Source: Ravibacter sp964559125 | GTDB taxonomy: Bacteria; Bacteroidota; Bacteroidia; Cytophagales; Spirosomataceae | DNA length: 64,000 bases | Assembly: GCA_964559125.1 (NCBI GenBank) | Contig: CAZLGW010000001.1 | Coordinates: 1 to 64,000 of the forward strand | Reading direction: 5' to 3' | Shown: piece after piece, positions 1 to 8,709 of the stretch | Position numbering within the stretch: the first letter of the stretch is position 1 | Layout of the letters: each line of letters opens with the position of its first letter | Notes under the pieces: generated by a model | Databases searched by the model: none | The model's input: only the letters and a program-made list of their open reading frames with translations | Told to the model about the DNA's origin: nothing | Made by a program: the position numbers and the translations under genes

Positions 1-307
1 TCATCGACCACCAGAAATTCTCGGTCGGTATGCCTTGTTCTTTCTGAAGCATTTCCGCTACTTTTTCGTATTCGGAAGGCGAGATCGAGCAGATATCTGA
101 AGATACCAGCACAAACCGGGTCTTGCCGTCGTCGAGCACGATCACACGGTGATGAATGCGGTCATGGATACCGGTCGATTTCCTCGCTTCATAGCCCCTG
201 AGCTGCTGGGGTGTATCGGGTGTGATATCGGTTTTCGCGACGGCGGCTTTGAAGACCTGGGCGTGGAGGGCCTGGACGGTTATTAATAAAATGATAATTG
301 TTTTCAT
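1..307 (-). CDS. Neutral/alkaline ceramidase-like protein, N-terminal part (cut by left edge)
   Basis: The frame starts at the ATG complementary to 305-307 and runs off the left edge, giving about 102 residues. It begins with a short hydrophobic signal peptide ending LHAQ, then VAKTDITPDTP and a beta-strand with VIVLDDGKTRFVLVSSD. This opening resembles the neutral/alkaline non-lysosomal ceramidase N-terminal family, whose members hydrolyse amide bonds in the periplasm or outside the cell. In Bacteroidota such domains occur on many exported proteins of unproven substrate, so true ceramidase activity should not be assumed. It follows the cytochrome-containing lipoprotein on the same strand with 66 bp between and is probably the last gene seen of that locus. 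The metal-binding histidines would lie outside the window. Confidence 0.72.
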   Translation of the reverse strand, partial: MKTIIILLITVQALHAQVFKAAVAKTDITPDTPQQLRGYEARKSTGIHDRIHHRVIVLDDGKTRFVLVSSDICSISPSEYEKVAEMLQKEQGIPTENFWWSM

Positions 308-332
308 ACGGATAATTTTTTGTTGCGGAATC

Positions 333-360
333 GTAGAGACGCACGGCCGTGCGTCTCTAC
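333..360. repeat. Perfect 28-bp palindrome
   Basis: The half-site GTAGAGACGCACGG is followed at once by its exact reverse complement, so the 28 bp form a perfect palindrome with no spacer. It fills the 66-bp gap between two minus-strand genes. There is no T-run after it on the minus strand, so it is not a standard intrinsic terminator. Palindromes of the form GTAGAGACGC...GCGTCTCTAC recur in intergenic DNA of other bacteria, from memory, which would make this a dispersed REP-like unit. Confidence 0.8.
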
Positions 361-373
361 TACCCTGCCGATA

Positions 374-3300
374 TTACGGCAACGATTGCCGTAGAAATGC
401 CAATAAATCGGCCATTTGTTGTTTATCGATCAATTGGTCAAACCCCGCTGTCATAACCGATGTGCCCATTGCCGTCAGGGTCTGGATGTCATTTCTGGCG
501 ATGATAGTTTCCACGCCACCGTAGTTCCGGATAGTGATGGCCGATGGTGTTTCGGTGGCGATCAGCCCTTGCAGGGTCTCCCCCGATTTCAATTCGATGT
601 TCCATATATCGTATCCGTCGGCAATCGAAAGGTTGGGATCGAGAATATCGGCCATAACAGATTCGGGACGCCTGTTACGTATGGTCGCCAGGTCCGGGCC
701 GTAGAAAATTCCGTTTTTCCCGCCTATCTGGTGACAGATCGCGCAGTGCTGCGCAAATACCAGTTGGCCTTTCTCAGGATCGGCGGCTAAGGCAGGTACA
801 TCAGCGTAAGCTTTCATGACCTCCTGCGAAGAACCGCTATCGACGGAGAGTAGCTTCCTGGCACGGTTACGTAGCTTTTCGTTGGCATTGGCCATTAAGC
901 TGACACGCCTGGGCCAGCTTATCGCCGAAGGATCTATGATGTCCTTTTCCAGGGCGTCGAGGAGGATGGAAATCCTATGTTCTTTTCCCATAAACGTGCC
1001 GATGGCCTGTTCCCTCAGTCCCGGCGTAAGACCCGCCCATTTGTCAACGATGAAAACGCTGACCGTGGAATCAGGTATTGAATTGAGTGCGTTTAGAGCG
1101 GCCGATTGTACCGGAACGGGTTCCGTGGGGCGAACAAGCTCTCTGAAGATTGCTGCATGTTTGCCCGCGCCGTCAAGTGCCAGCAGACGTATGGATTCGC
1201 TTCTTTTTTCATCATCCAGGTCCTGCTGCTTCGCATTTTGTACTGCTTCGCCGATTGCGCGGGCTGTACTTTCACTTTCCGGGAGTCCCAGCACACCCAG
1301 CAGGTCCATTGCCTGACGCCTGGCGGCCGGTTCCGGGTTTTTAAGCGAATAAGTCAGCAGGAGTTCCCTTTCTTCTGCCAGTGCGCTCCTGTCGGTTTCC
1401 TTGTTCCTGAGGCTTTGGGTGAGCCCTTTCAGCAGGGGGATCTTCCATTCTTTACCAGTGGAAGAGAGCGCTTTGCCGATCAGAAATCTGATTTTCTGAA
1501 TATCACCGGAAGCACCTGCCATACCACTCAGACGCTCAGTCAGAGAGGCGTATTGCGGTGAACCGGGGCGGTATTTCAGCAGCACTTCCTCCAGCAGGTT
1601 ATCTCCCTCCGCAGGGGTGGCAGACAGCGCTGCGACCTGCATCCAGCTATCTTCAAGATTTCTGAAAAGCAAATCTTTCCTGGCGTTCACCGCCGCGGGC
1701 GTGTTAACAAAACCCAGCGAGACCAGCAGCTGGTAGCGGACTTTCGGAGACGGGTCATTCTTAAGCCTGATTAATGCGCCGACGATACGGTCGGTTTGTA
1801 GGTTCGGATTGACCAGGAACAGGTTTTCCGCGATCCTGATGGTATTTTCCCTGACACCGGCTTCCGGGTCCTGCAGCCCGTTTAAAAGAATATCCGCTTC
1901 CAGGGAAGACATCCCGTGCAGTGTCCACAGGGCGTGGAGCCGGCCCAACGGGTTTTCAGAGCCGGTTGCCATTTTTTCAAGCAGGGCGACAGCAGTTTTA
2001 TCGTTGCGGTCGATCAGGAGCCTTTGTGCATTCCTGCGCCACCAGCTATTGGGGCTGGCCAGGTAGGCTACCAGGCTTTCGGTCGTTTCATCACCCAGCC
2101 TGAGGCCGGAAGTCCACTCAGCTTTGGGAGCGCTTTCGGGGACAACCCGGTAGATCCTGCCCTGGTCGATACCGTTGTAAATAGCTCCGGATTTAGCCAC
2201 ATCGTCGGCCATCCATTCGGGGTGTTCGATGATCTGGCGGTAATAGTCCACCACGTACAAGGCGCCGTCAGGACCTATGTACATATTGGCCGGCCGGAAC
2301 CAGGCATCGGTAGAAGCGAGAAACTCTTTCTTCTCAAACAGCCGGCTGGCAGTGAAAGTAGCACCCCTGTCCCGCAGGATGTCCGCATGCACGAGGTTGC
2401 CGACAGGCTCGGCCACAAACGTGACGCTGTCGTAAGGAGAGGGAAACAGTCCGCCGGTATAAGAAGTAATACCACAGGCGGCAGTGAAGACCCCAAGGTC
2501 TGTGAGCAGTTGGTGCTCCGGGTTCTTGGTAATAGGGTATACGTCGGCGGCATTTCCGTGATCCGAAACAGACTCGGTCGCATTGGATACCAGCAAAGAC
2601 GGGTTACGGTTAAGATACGGGGCCGCTATGACTTCATGGTAAATATGATGTGCGTTGCTCACCATGAAGCGGTGCCCCCACCGATCGAAAGTATGGCCGA
2701 ACTGAGTCTGGCTGGACAGGTTTTCCAGCAATACCTTGTCAGGATTGAACCTGACGCTTCTCCCCAGCGCGTTTTCCGGTAGCCTGGGACCGTCGGGGTG
2801 AGCCGGGAACCAGACTTCACTTCCCCTGTCACTGAAATGGCCGGTATAGATCTTGGCGGTGGCGGCAGGCTCGTGTCCCAGGTAAATCCAGTTGTCGAGC
2901 CCGAGTATAGGATTGTTCACATTATGCTGGGGATTGGCCAGCGCAAACCCGGTAAGCACTACCTCCCGCTTATCTGCTTTATTATCTCCGTCCGTGTCTT
3001 CCAGGTAAAGCACATTGGGCGGATCTGTCACCAGGATACCCTTTTTCCACCTCATGACGCCGGTAGGTAATACCAGGTTATCGGCAAACAGGGTGCTTTT
3101 GTCCATTTTACCGTCTCCGTCGGTATCTTCCAGGAGCCTGACAGCCCCTGACCCGCTTTTGTCGAGCGGGTAACCATGCATTTCCACTACATACAGACGT
3201 CCGTTTTCATCTATTTCCATAGCAACCGGGTCGGCGACCAGCGGTTCGGAGGCAATCAGCTCGATACGGAAACCCTCGGCAACTTCGAAGGTGGACATCG

Positions 3301-3415
3301 ACTCTTCCGGGGACAGGCCGCGAGCCGTCTTTTTGTCGGCGCAGCCTGTCAGCCCGGATAGACTCAATAAGGTAATAATGATACTGGTACTCTTGAATAA
3401 CTGATTGAAGTACAT
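374..3415 (-). CDS. Secreted lipoprotein: dehydrogenase-type beta-propeller, HEAT repeats and C-terminal heme-binding domain
   Basis: This 1013-residue protein matches the planctomycete/Verrucomicrobium-type architecture (putative membrane-bound dehydrogenase domain plus CxxCH heme domain). I start it at the ATG at 3415 because a lipoprotein signal with LTGC (Cys25) follows directly. An upstream in-frame ATG at 3538 would add non-signal sequence and overlap susD. Residues about 40-440 carry propeller-like repeats such as LEDTDGDGKMDK. Residues about 470-860 are helical HEAT-like repeats, and CAICH at 891-895 would bind heme c, followed by GPDLATI. It lies 22 bp after susD and is very likely co-transcribed. 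Role inferred: periplasmic or surface oxidation of a substrate taken up by SusCD; the substrate is unknown. Confidence 0.85.
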   Translation of the reverse strand: MYFNQLFKSTSIIITLLSLSGLTGCADKKTARGLSPEESMSTFEVAEGFRIELIASEPLVADPVAMEIDENGRLYVVEMHGYPLDKSGSGAVRLLEDTDGDGKMDKSTLFADNLVLPTGVMRWKKGILVTDPPNVLYLEDTDGDNKADKREVVLTGFALANPQHNVNNPILGLDNWIYLGHEPAATAKIYTGHFSDRGSEVWFPAHPDGPRLPENALGRSVRFNPDKVLLENLSSQTQFGHTFDRWGHRFMVSNAHHIYHEVIAAPYLNRNPSLLVSNATESVSDHGNAADVYPITKNPEHQLLTDLGVFTAACGITSYTGGLFPSPYDSVTFVAEPVGNLVHADILRDRGATFTASRLFEKKEFLASTDAWFRPANMYIGPDGALYVVDYYRQIIEHPEWMADDVAKSGAIYNGIDQGRIYRVVPESAPKAEWTSGLRLGDETTESLVAYLASPNSWWRRNAQRLLIDRNDKTAVALLEKMATGSENPLGRLHALWTLHGMSSLEADILLNGLQDPEAGVRENTIRIAENLFLVNPNLQTDRIVGALIRLKNDPSPKVRYQLLVSLGFVNTPAAVNARKDLLFRNLEDSWMQVAALSATPAEGDNLLEEVLLKYRPGSPQYASLTERLSGMAGASGDIQKIRFLIGKALSSTGKEWKIPLLKGLTQSLRNKETDRSALAEERELLLTYSLKNPEPAARRQAMDLLGVLGLPESESTARAIGEAVQNAKQQDLDDEKRSESIRLLALDGAGKHAAIFRELVRPTEPVPVQSAALNALNSIPDSTVSVFIVDKWAGLTPGLREQAIGTFMGKEHRISILLDALEKDIIDPSAISWPRRVSLMANANEKLRNRARKLLSVDSGSSQEVMKAYADVPALAADPEKGQLVFAQHCAICHQIGGKNGIFYGPDLATIRNRRPESVMADILDPNLSIADGYDIWNIELKSGETLQGLIATETPSAITIRNYGGVETIIARNDIQTLTAMGTSVMTAGFDQLIDKQQMADLLAFLRQSLP

Positions 3416-3437
3416 GCGCTTATAGACGGCGTCGCAG

Positions 3438-5072
3438 TTAGTAATTAGGGTTCTGGTTGAGCTGGGGATTCCTGTCGACGGCCTCCTGGGGTAGCGGCAG
3501 GAAGTAATTCTTGGATGGATCGAAAACGCGCGTTCCACCCGGGGCTTCGATTATCCTGTATACCCATTTGCCGTCCACCTGTTCGATAACCATCCCGTGC
3601 ATTGTGGCGTTAAGGTTCTTTTCTGCGAGACGTAACCGTATCAGGTCAAACCAGCGTTTTTCTTCGAAAGCAAGTTCGATCCTACGTTCCCTGTGGATCT
3701 CTTTTCTCATCTCGTCCTTGTCAAGGCCGGCCTTCAAAGGAGGCAACTCCGACCTTGTCCGCACCTGGTTTACTGCGTCGTAAACGGCCTGGCTGGGGCC
3801 GGCGGCTTCATTTTGCGCCTCGGCAAAGCTCAGCAGCACCTCCGCATACCTGAAAATAATAAAGCTCGCGCTGCTTTCGCCTGTATTCCCGGAGTTGATA
3901 TACTTGGGGTTCATTCCTTTTTTCAGGTTGTACCCGGTATTGGTGGCTCCGTTAAAATCGCTGAGGTCGGTGGCGGTCCGGCTCCCTACTCCCTGCTTCA
4001 TTACGATGATGCTGCCCTGCCACTCGCTTCCGTCATACACGATCGATTGGTAGAAACGTTTCTCCCGGTTTACATACGGGTTTTGCGGATCATAGCCCGA
4101 TGCCGGATCGGTAATAGGCAACCCGTTGGCCATCACATATTCATCAATGATTTCCTGCGTAGGGGTTACACCGCCCCACGACCGTCCAATGCCGTCTACC
4201 CACGGAGTTCCCCAGTAAGTTTCCTTACTGCTGCCGAACGACGTCCCGCCCAGGTGCTGCTTGTCGAATATCACTTCCACGTTGTTGTTATTGTCCTCAA
4301 GATGCAGGGCATTGTAATCCGGGAAAAGCTGGTACACACCCAGGTCCATTACCTGCTTGTTGGTATTCGCTGCTGTCTGCCAGCGTGAAGCGTCATTGCC
4401 GGTATTGTAGATCGGGCTTGCCCAGACAAGCTCAACCCAGCCTTTCAGGGTTAGGGCCGATCCCCTGGTCACCCTTGGTGCCTCTGCTTTCAGCGGAAGA
4501 TCGGCAGCAGCGGCAGTGCATTCTTCTACGATAAATTTAAAGGTTTCCTCAGCCGTATTCCGGGGCCGGAATATCGCGTCGCCCTGTTCCGACGAGTTCA
4601 ATACATCGGTAATGACCGGGACGCCGCCGTAATACAGCCAGAGCAGCGTGTAGTAATAAGCCCGAAGGAATCTTGCTTCTCCCAGCCGCTGTTTTTTCCA
4701 GTCATCGGGAAGAGACGAAGCGTTTACTTTTTGGATAAAAAGGTTGGCCTTCCTGATATTGGAGAAATTCCCCCATTGGCTGGGTGCATTGGCAGGCGTA
4801 TATTGTGACAGGTTCATTAAGCTCCTGCTGGGAGGTCCTACCCGGCCGACCATGGAGTTGTCCGACCAGTTTTCAGTCGGATCTTCCACCCTGAACGGGC
4901 TGGGGATACCGGAGTAAATGTTGTTCAGGAAGAGATCGGCATTGGCCGTCGAAGTCCAGAGCGTAGCATCCGATATCTGGTCTTTCGGGTCTACGTCAAG
5001 AAAATCGGAGCAGGCCGAAAGCATGGAGAAGATGCAGAAGCAACCTATTTTTATCAGATTTTTCTGTTTCAT
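3438..5072 (-). CDS. SusD/RagB family surface lipoprotein
   Basis: A 544-residue nutrient-binding partner of the SusC channel just upstream (23 bp gap). The signal peptide ends in the lipobox LSAC (Cys21), so the protein should be lipid-anchored and displayed on the cell surface. Family marks include FLDVDPKDQISDATLW after the lipobox, a helical TPR-like body with FLRAYYYTLLWLYYGGVPV, and the C-terminal FAEAQNEA and ERRIELAFEEKRWFDLIR motifs. The length is usual for the family. SusD proteins cap the SusC barrel and bind oligosaccharides or other ligands. No glycosidase accompanies this pair, so the ligand cannot be named. Confidence 0.95.
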   Translation of the reverse strand: MKQKNLIKIGCFCIFSMLSACSDFLDVDPKDQISDATLWTSTANADLFLNNIYSGIPSPFRVEDPTENWSDNSMVGRVGPPSRSLMNLSQYTPANAPSQWGNFSNIRKANLFIQKVNASSLPDDWKKQRLGEARFLRAYYYTLLWLYYGGVPVITDVLNSSEQGDAIFRPRNTAEETFKFIVEECTAAAADLPLKAEAPRVTRGSALTLKGWVELVWASPIYNTGNDASRWQTAANTNKQVMDLGVYQLFPDYNALHLEDNNNNVEVIFDKQHLGGTSFGSSKETYWGTPWVDGIGRSWGGVTPTQEIIDEYVMANGLPITDPASGYDPQNPYVNREKRFYQSIVYDGSEWQGSIIVMKQGVGSRTATDLSDFNGATNTGYNLKKGMNPKYINSGNTGESSASFIIFRYAEVLLSFAEAQNEAAGPSQAVYDAVNQVRTRSELPPLKAGLDKDEMRKEIHRERRIELAFEEKRWFDLIRLRLAEKNLNATMHGMVIEQVDGKWVYRIIEAPGGTRVFDPSKNYFLPLPQEAVDRNPQLNQNPNY

Positions 5073-5095
5073 GTCTGTATAATGTTTTCAGCTGT

Positions 5096-8000
5096 TTAAA
5101 GACTAAGATTGATCCCTACCGAAATTACCTTTTGCTGTGGGTAGCTGCGGTGTGTAGACTCCGGGTCCCAATTGATCAGCTTGCTCCACGTAAGAATATT
5201 CTGCCCTGATGCATAAACCCTCACGTTATGCATCCCCGCCTTTCCGGCAATTGCATCAGGTATGCGGTAGCTCAGCGTCACATTTTTGGCACGTAGGTAA
5301 GCGGCGTTGCGCATCCAGTGGGATGACAGTTGCGTATTGTTTGTATTAGGAGCAGCGGTCAGCCTCGGGTGGGCGGCATTGCGGTTCTCAGGCGTCCAGT
5401 AATCGAGGTTTTCCTGGTAGGCATTCTGGCCGTTATAAAATGCCCAGGCCATTTCGCTCCTGTGGTACAGGTGGGTTTTGGCCGAGCCCTGGAAAAGCAT
5501 ATCAAGCGACCAGTTTTTATACTGCAGCCTGGGTGAGAAACCGTAGATGATCCTGGGCGACTGGTTGGCATCGCCGATAGCCACTTCGTCGTTGACGTCG
5601 ATCTTACCGTCGCCGTTTGCATCTTCATAGCGAAGATCGCCGGGCGCGACGGCGCCCCAGGGCTGGGTCGGGATCCCTTGCTTGAGCGTTCCATTGCCCT
5701 CAAAGTCTTCGGGCTGGAAGTAGCCGATCGCATTGTACCCGAATTGGGTGTTTAGCGGGCGTCCCGTCCTTCTCCGGTTGAGGTTGTTGTAGGTGACCGT
5801 ATTTTCAAAGGTCTGCAGCAGCTTGTTCTTCGCGAAGGTGAACGTACCGTTAAGCTGGACAAGGAAATCCTTGGCCGGGCGATAGTTGAAGCCGGCAGTA
5901 AGATCGATACCTCTGTTTTCCATAACGCCCTTATTGACCTGGCTTAAGCCGATGCCGTACTCAAGGGGGGTGACCACGTCAGGATTTACCAGCATGTTCG
6001 ACCTTTTCTCATAAAAATAGTCGATCTCCAGGTTGATCAGGTTCCGGAATAATGAAACTTCGAGACCTATATCGGTCTTGCGTGCCCTTTCCCAGGTGAT
6101 ATTGATATTAGGCTCAGACCGTTCGGTAACGATCGGGACCGCATTACGGTTTATGACATAACCGGGACCCGAAACGTTATAGGTGCTCAGGTACTGGAAA
6201 GCACTGCCCGCCAGGGCTCCGACTTCTCCGTAAGAGGCCCTTATTTTCAGGTTGTCGAGCCACATTGCGTTGTCCTTAAGAAAATTTTCTTCAGAGATTC
6301 TCCAGCCGGCAGATACCGCGGGGAAGAACCCGAAGCGGTCTGAGGGTGCAAAGTAATAGTGCCCGTCATAGCGCCCGCTTGCTTCCAGCAGGTATTTCCC
6401 GGCATAGTCGTAGGCTACGCGATAGACGAGGCCTACCTGCCGCGACCTCCTTGAAGAACCCGCTGTCGTCATATCGGTGGCAGTTGAGCTGCCCATATTG
6501 ATCTCGTCGATGAACAGGTCATAGTTCCTGCGCGATACGCCCACCGACCAGTAGTCGTAAGCTTTGGCTTCAAAAAGGCCAAGCACGCTGAGGTTATGGT
6601 TTTTAAACGATTTTACGTAGTCTAACCCTGCCTGGTAAATGAACTGCTCCGACTGATCGGCATTATGATAGAGATTGGGCTTGGTAGTGCCGAAACCGCT
6701 TTTCGTTATTTCATAGGGAGTCACGCTTGTATTGATCTTCCCGATCGACATGGGGATCGACCATCCTTTTGTACTGGTGAAGGTAGGATCATAGGCTATA
6801 GTGCCTTTCAGGCTAAGACCCCGCACGAAAGGGATTTCCTGGTTGACATTGATCTGCGTAAAAATACCGTTGTTTCGGTCTTTCAGGTAGCCCGACTCGA
6901 AAATGGCCGGCATAACGGAGCTTCCGTACATCCCGTTGCTGAATACGACTGGCCCCCGTTCGGGCTGCGCATAGGCCATGAGCTCCATGATACGCGATGT
7001 GGCGTTGGAAGGCTGGTCGGAGTTGGGATAATGCCTGCTGGTGATCCGTCCGTTCATACCGAGTGAGACGGTAGTATACTTGCTGACTTTGCCTTCAATA
7101 TTCATGTTAATATTGTAGCGGTTGGAGTAAGTGGTATTCCACATCCCCCTCTGGTAGAGATAGCCAAAGCCTGCGTAGTATTTCAACCTGTCGGTCCCGC
7201 CGGTCATTTCCAGGTTGTGATAGGTCATCGGCGAATTCTTGCTGATGGCATAATCGAGCACATTCTGAGTGGGGTAGATGTCCGGATCCGATTCGTCGGC
7301 AAACTTTCTCATAGCATCATCGTTGTACGGCACCGGCAATCCCTGGCTGCGCGCTATTTCGTTTTTTAGCGTAGCGTACTCGACGGAATTTACGTACTCA
7401 GGCAGTATAGTAGGGTTCTGAAAGCCCACATACCCGTTGTAGGTAATGGTCGGTTTCCCTGTTTGCCCCTTTTTAGTGGTGACTAGCACTACGCCGTTAG
7501 CCCCGGCAACACCGTAGGGCGCAACGGCAGCCGCATCTTTCAGTACCGTAAAAGACTCTATAGAGTTGGGGTCCAGTTGCTGAAAGCTCCTGGGAATACC
7601 GTCCACGATCAGCAAGGGTTCGTTTGAGCCCGTTGTGGAAATACCCCGGATAAAGATATTGGACCCGTCGCGGCCCGGTTCACCCGATCCCTGCTTGACA
7701 ATGACCCCGGAGAGCCTGCCGCCGAAGTTGTTGCTCAGGTTAGCAGTCGGCACCCTTGCAACTTCATCTCCTTTTAAAGAGACCACTGCCGCAGTCACCG
7801 ATGTTTTCTTTTGCGTTCCGTACGCTACGACCACTACTTCTTCAAGTGATTTTTCATCTACCTTGAGCGCTACATTGATCGAATTTCGCGAACCTACCGT
7901 TATTTCTTCGGTCACATACCCCACAAATGAAAACACCAGTACCGCGTTTTCATCCGGGACTTCAATACTGAACAATCCTTTGTCGCTGGTGGTGGTACCG

Positions 8001-8485
8001 CGCTGTGTGCCTTTGATCAGGATACTTACACCGGGTAATTCGTCTCCTTTTTCGTCCGTAACCTTACCTGATACGGTCTGCACCGGCGGAAGCGTGATCA
8101 TAGACTCTTCCCCGGCTGACAGGCCTTCTTCAGGCTGCCGGGAAAGGATGACCTGCTTCCCCGACAGCTCGTACCGGATCTGAAGCGGTGTCAGCAACTT
8201 TTCGAGCACTTCATTTAGTGGCCGGTCTGTAAGATTCAGCGTGACGGGCTGCCCGGAGCGGATTACCTGGGGACTATACGAAAACCTGACGGTTGTCTGC
8301 CGTTCGATTTCGCTCAGCACCATCTTCATTTTCTGTTTGCTGACATTAATGGAGAGACGTTGCTGGAGCAATTCCTGGGCAGAGAGCGTTTCAGCCCAGG
8401 AAACGCCGATAAAAACACAGGCGAGCGCTACTTGTACCAATGATATTTTCATACACTGGATTAGTAAACGGTTAAGTTGTTTCAT
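5096..8485 (-). CDS. SusC/RagA family TonB-dependent outer-membrane transporter with STN domain
   Basis: An 1129-residue TonB-linked outer-membrane channel. In order: a signal peptide; an STN signalling domain (about 35-110); a carboxypeptidase-regulatory-like domain starting VSGKVTDEKGDELPGVSI (about 136-215); a Ton-box-like EEVVVVAYGTQKK; a plug with SNIFIRGISTTGSNEPLLIVD and AAPYGVAGANGVVLVTTKKG-type motifs; and a beta-barrel ending SVGINLSL with the aromatic or hydrophobic C-terminus usual for barrel proteins. The STN domain is the part that talks to a FecR anti-sigma factor, and a FecR/ECF sigma pair lies directly upstream, so substrate-induced trans-envelope signalling is expected. It works with the SusD protein encoded next. 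Confidence 0.95.
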   Translation of the reverse strand: MKQLNRLLIQCMKISLVQVALACVFIGVSWAETLSAQELLQQRLSINVSKQKMKMVLSEIERQTTVRFSYSPQVIRSGQPVTLNLTDRPLNEVLEKLLTPLQIRYELSGKQVILSRQPEEGLSAGEESMITLPPVQTVSGKVTDEKGDELPGVSILIKGTQRGTTTSDKGLFSIEVPDENAVLVFSFVGYVTEEITVGSRNSINVALKVDEKSLEEVVVVAYGTQKKTSVTAAVVSLKGDEVARVPTANLSNNFGGRLSGVIVKQGSGEPGRDGSNIFIRGISTTGSNEPLLIVDGIPRSFQQLDPNSIESFTVLKDAAAVAPYGVAGANGVVLVTTKKGQTGKPTITYNGYVGFQNPTILPEYVNSVEYATLKNEIARSQGLPVPYNDDAMRKFADESDPDIYPTQNVLDYAISKNSPMTYHNLEMTGGTDRLKYYAGFGYLYQRGMWNTTYSNRYNINMNIEGKVSKYTTVSLGMNGRITSRHYPNSDQPSNATSRIMELMAYAQPERGPVVFSNGMYGSSVMPAIFESGYLKDRNNGIFTQINVNQEIPFVRGLSLKGTIAYDPTFTSTKGWSIPMSIGKINTSVTPYEITKSGFGTTKPNLYHNADQSEQFIYQAGLDYVKSFKNHNLSVLGLFEAKAYDYWSVGVSRRNYDLFIDEINMGSSTATDMTTAGSSRRSRQVGLVYRVAYDYAGKYLLEASGRYDGHYYFAPSDRFGFFPAVSAGWRISEENFLKDNAMWLDNLKIRASYGEVGALAGSAFQYLSTYNVSGPGYVINRNAVPIVTERSEPNINITWERARKTDIGLEVSLFRNLINLEIDYFYEKRSNMLVNPDVVTPLEYGIGLSQVNKGVMENRGIDLTAGFNYRPAKDFLVQLNGTFTFAKNKLLQTFENTVTYNNLNRRRTGRPLNTQFGYNAIGYFQPEDFEGNGTLKQGIPTQPWGAVAPGDLRYEDANGDGKIDVNDEVAIGDANQSPRIIYGFSPRLQYKNWSLDMLFQGSAKTHLYHRSEMAWAFYNGQNAYQENLDYWTPENRNAAHPRLTAAPNTNNTQLSSHWMRNAAYLRAKNVTLSYRIPDAIAGKAGMHNVRVYASGQNILTWSKLINWDPESTHRSYPQQKVISVGINLSL

Positions 8486-8579
8486 ATTTTTGAAATGATT
8501 TTGTTCGAAAAACAGTGAAAATCGGACAAATACCTCCCTGCACCCGGTCCTACGCGGATGTATGGAGCACGTTAAGATG

Positions 8580-8604
8580 GCAACGGTGGCACCAACACCG
8601 TTGC
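8580..8604 (-). promoter_or_regulatory. Stem-loop between fecR and susC
   Basis: GCAACGGTG and CACCGTTGC form a perfect 9-bp stem with a 7-nt loop in the 224-bp gap between fecR and susC. The T-rich flank lies on the plus-strand side, so for the minus-strand transcript it is not a classic terminator. It may reduce read-through from sigma-fecR into susC or stabilise the susC message. No clear TAnnTTTG box was found in front of susC, and the rest of the gap shows nothing else I recognise. Confidence 0.45.
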
Positions 8605-8709
8605 TTTTCTGGTTTTGGGGGAGTTAATTTTCTTTCATAGGCATAGAGATTTACGGGTAACGGGTTATTGGTTATAAATTACGAGTTCTGGTGTCAGTAA
8701 GGCGGCAAC

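Noticed and set aside
1916..2782. 288-codon plus-strand frame opposite the propeller/HEAT lipoprotein
   Set aside because: It is a shadow of a well supported gene and has no recognisable protein features.
3416..3538. N-terminal extension of the heme-binding lipoprotein to an ATG at 3538
   Set aside because: It would overlap susD by about 100 nt and put a polar stretch before a clear lipoprotein signal, so the ATG at 3415 is preferred.
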